DNA from: Apostichopus japonicus
Taxonomy: Eukaryota > Echinodermata > Holothuroidea > Aspidochirotida > Stichopodidae
DNA length: 64,000 nucleotides
Assembly: GCF_037975245.1 (NCBI RefSeq)
Contig: NC_092563.1
Coordinates: forward strand, 25,950,960 to 26,014,959
Direction: 5' to 3'
The notes under the pieces were generated by a model. It saw only the letters and a program-made list of their open reading frames with translations. It was not told where the DNA came from and did no database searches. The position numbers and the translations under genes are program-made. Below are positions 62,713-64,000 of the stretch, piece after piece; the stretch's first letter is position 1, and each line of letters begins with the position of its first letter.

Positions 62713-64000
62713 ACAAGAGCCCAAGGGCACTGTGGTTCCTTGTGTAGGGGTATATGACAATACACATAATATTATCAAGGAAGATTGGGTTCAAATAGTC
62801 AAGTAATTGTGGTCCTACATGTACCCATAAAGTAACCAACACTATAGCCAACACTTTTGTGATCACAAATTGTGATCGGATTATGATCAAAATGCACTTT
62901 TGAGATCTGAACATGGCGTCGAAAATGTAAGAGATATAAGGTCACCTACAAGCAGGTCAACAGATATGATAACATTGGTGACCACAGATGACATGACCGT
63001 GAAATTTGAAAATGTTCCACCACCCCATTCACAACTTGTCCCAAAATATCAACCGTGGCATTGGGATTTAATTGCATTAAATGTCTAAAAATTAACTTTG
63101 AACTTGTTTACATAACTACACACACAAAGGTCACCCGGAGGTCAACCAATTGACCTTTTTGATCGGTGAGACCTAAATAGAGCATCAAAACTGTAAAAAT
63201 TCAAACATTTTTGCTTTGCCCATATTTCCCCCCAAAATACTAGTTTTTTAACATTAATTAATTTTTAACATTAATAACTTTGCACACGAAGGTCCCACAG
63301 GGGTCATCCCATTGACATTAATGATCAGAAGGTACCTTTGACATCTGAAAATAGCATCGAAACTGTAAAAATCCCCAAAACAAGTAAAGGTCACCAGAGG
63401 TCAAATTGAGGTCAAAGGTCACCCAGATGCGGGTTGACAATTGGATACCATTGAAGCAATTTCAAACCCTAACGGGCAATTCATTCTCAAGTTATCGCAA
63501 AAAACTAGTTTTTTTCATTAATTGACCTTTTGTGACCTCGGATCACATGACCGTTAAGTTTGAAAATATTCCCCTATACCAATTGCAACTTGTCCCAAAA
63601 TATCAACCGTGACACACCTTGGCACTGGGAGTTATTGCACTAAATGTCTGAAGATTAACTTTGACCTCATATAACTGAACCCACAAAGGTCACCTTGGGT
63701 CAACTCATTGACATTTTTGATCGGTGTGACGTGAATATAGCATCAAAGTATAAAAATTCAAACATTTTTGTCTTTGCCCATTTTCTCCCCCCAAAATACT
63801 AGTTTAACATTAATTGACCTTTGGTGACCTCGGATCACATGACCGTTAAGTTTGAAAATATTCCCCTACACCATTTGCAACTTGTCCAAAAATATCAACC
63901 ATGTCACACCTTGGCAATGGGGGTTATTGCATTAAATGTCTGAAATTTAACTTTGACCTTGTATAACTTCGCACTCGAAGGTCACACAGGGGTCAACTCA
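62713..64000. repeat. Dispersed repeat flanking the array, internally repetitive
   Basis: Begins AACAAGAGCCCAAGGGCACT directly where array similarity ends. From 62870 on, blocks such as GACCTCGGATCACATGACCG, CAACTTGTCCCAAAATATCA and GAAGGTCACACAGGGGTCAA recur (near 62990, 63545 and 63835), about 290 or 555 bp apart. No exon of the main gene was found here. Confidence 0.7.

Larger units (their letters stand above)
38640..62713 (-). repeat. ~1.46 kb tandem array, one HYR exon per unit, 15 copies
   Basis: Units of 1,459-1,466 bp repeat exon plus intron. Copies 4-15 keep a constant 1,466-bp period (one unit 1,460) and are nearly identical even in the intron. Copies 1-3 (periods 1,459 and 1,461) and the partial flank after 62630 are more diverged. 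The array is interrupted once, at 42655-45290. Open frames on the plus strand recur in each unit only because the DNA is the same. Known: hyalin HYR repeats of sea urchins are also tandem and homogenised. Confidence 0.95.

Noticed and set aside
38640-62713. Array as a pure assembly artefact
   Set aside because: Units carry distinct SNP sets, small indels, adjacent twin pairs and a conversion-like tract, and edge copies are diverged, so most units are real. The exact copy number still needs long reads.

Overview
The window reads as a piece of an AT-rich animal genome. It has introns with GT/AG boundaries, many minisatellites, and fragments of Penelope-like, LINE, SINE and hAT-like elements. 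One large extracellular-protein gene occupies most of it. The mix of hyalin-type HYR repeats with EGF-like and Kazal domains points to a deuterostome invertebrate, most likely an echinoderm. That placement is inference from domain content and repeat style; no species marker was found.

The main gene lies on the minus strand, from at least 62441 down to its stop codon at 4500-4502. Its 5' end (start codon, signal peptide) is outside the window. I reconstruct 37 coding exons. Every junction inside the window is phase 1 and every joined codon is sense, so every internal exon is a symmetric 1-1 module. In protein order: fifteen near-identical HYR exons on a ~1.46 kb tandem unit (62441 to 39162); two dead HYR remnants (38.3-38.5 and 37.95 kb); four diverged HYR exons (36.2-30.6 kb); nine EGF exons (30.2-20.5 kb), several with extra cysteines; two HYR exons (19.6-18.5 kb); a Kazal+EGF exon, an EGF exon and a second Kazal+EGF exon (17.3-10.3 kb); one HYR exon (9.5 kb); a 12-residue linker exon with an R-G-E-R site; a last EGF exon (5.9 kb); and a terminal exon (4.5 kb) with one transmembrane helix and a tail of about 20 residues. 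The protein is therefore a long, type I, cell-surface, hyalin-like molecule with about 2,500 residues visible.

The most unusual structure is repetition built from the gene's own exons. At the largest scale a whole HYR exon plus intron is amplified, with homogenised interior copies, older variants at both edges, and a gene-conversion-like tract in two copies. At a smaller scale, separate minisatellites repeat only an exon edge: a 90-bp unit with the second half of an EGF domain and its splice donor; a 42-bp unit with a splice acceptor and the first codons of a HYR domain; a 119-bp unit ending in a HYR-like donor; and a 20-bp array that abuts and destroys a HYR exon.

Outside the gene, 1-2.7 kb holds a decayed Penelope-like reverse transcriptase between two hAT-like termini, and 2.7-4.5 kb is the likely 3' UTR and flank. 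Introns carry a 5'-truncated LINE end with clear target-site duplications, a tRNA-derived SINE, a 56-bp perfect palindrome inside a 45-bp minisatellite, and a 2.6 kb unidentified insert that interrupts the HYR array. The end at 62.7-64.0 kb is a dispersed repeat next to the array.
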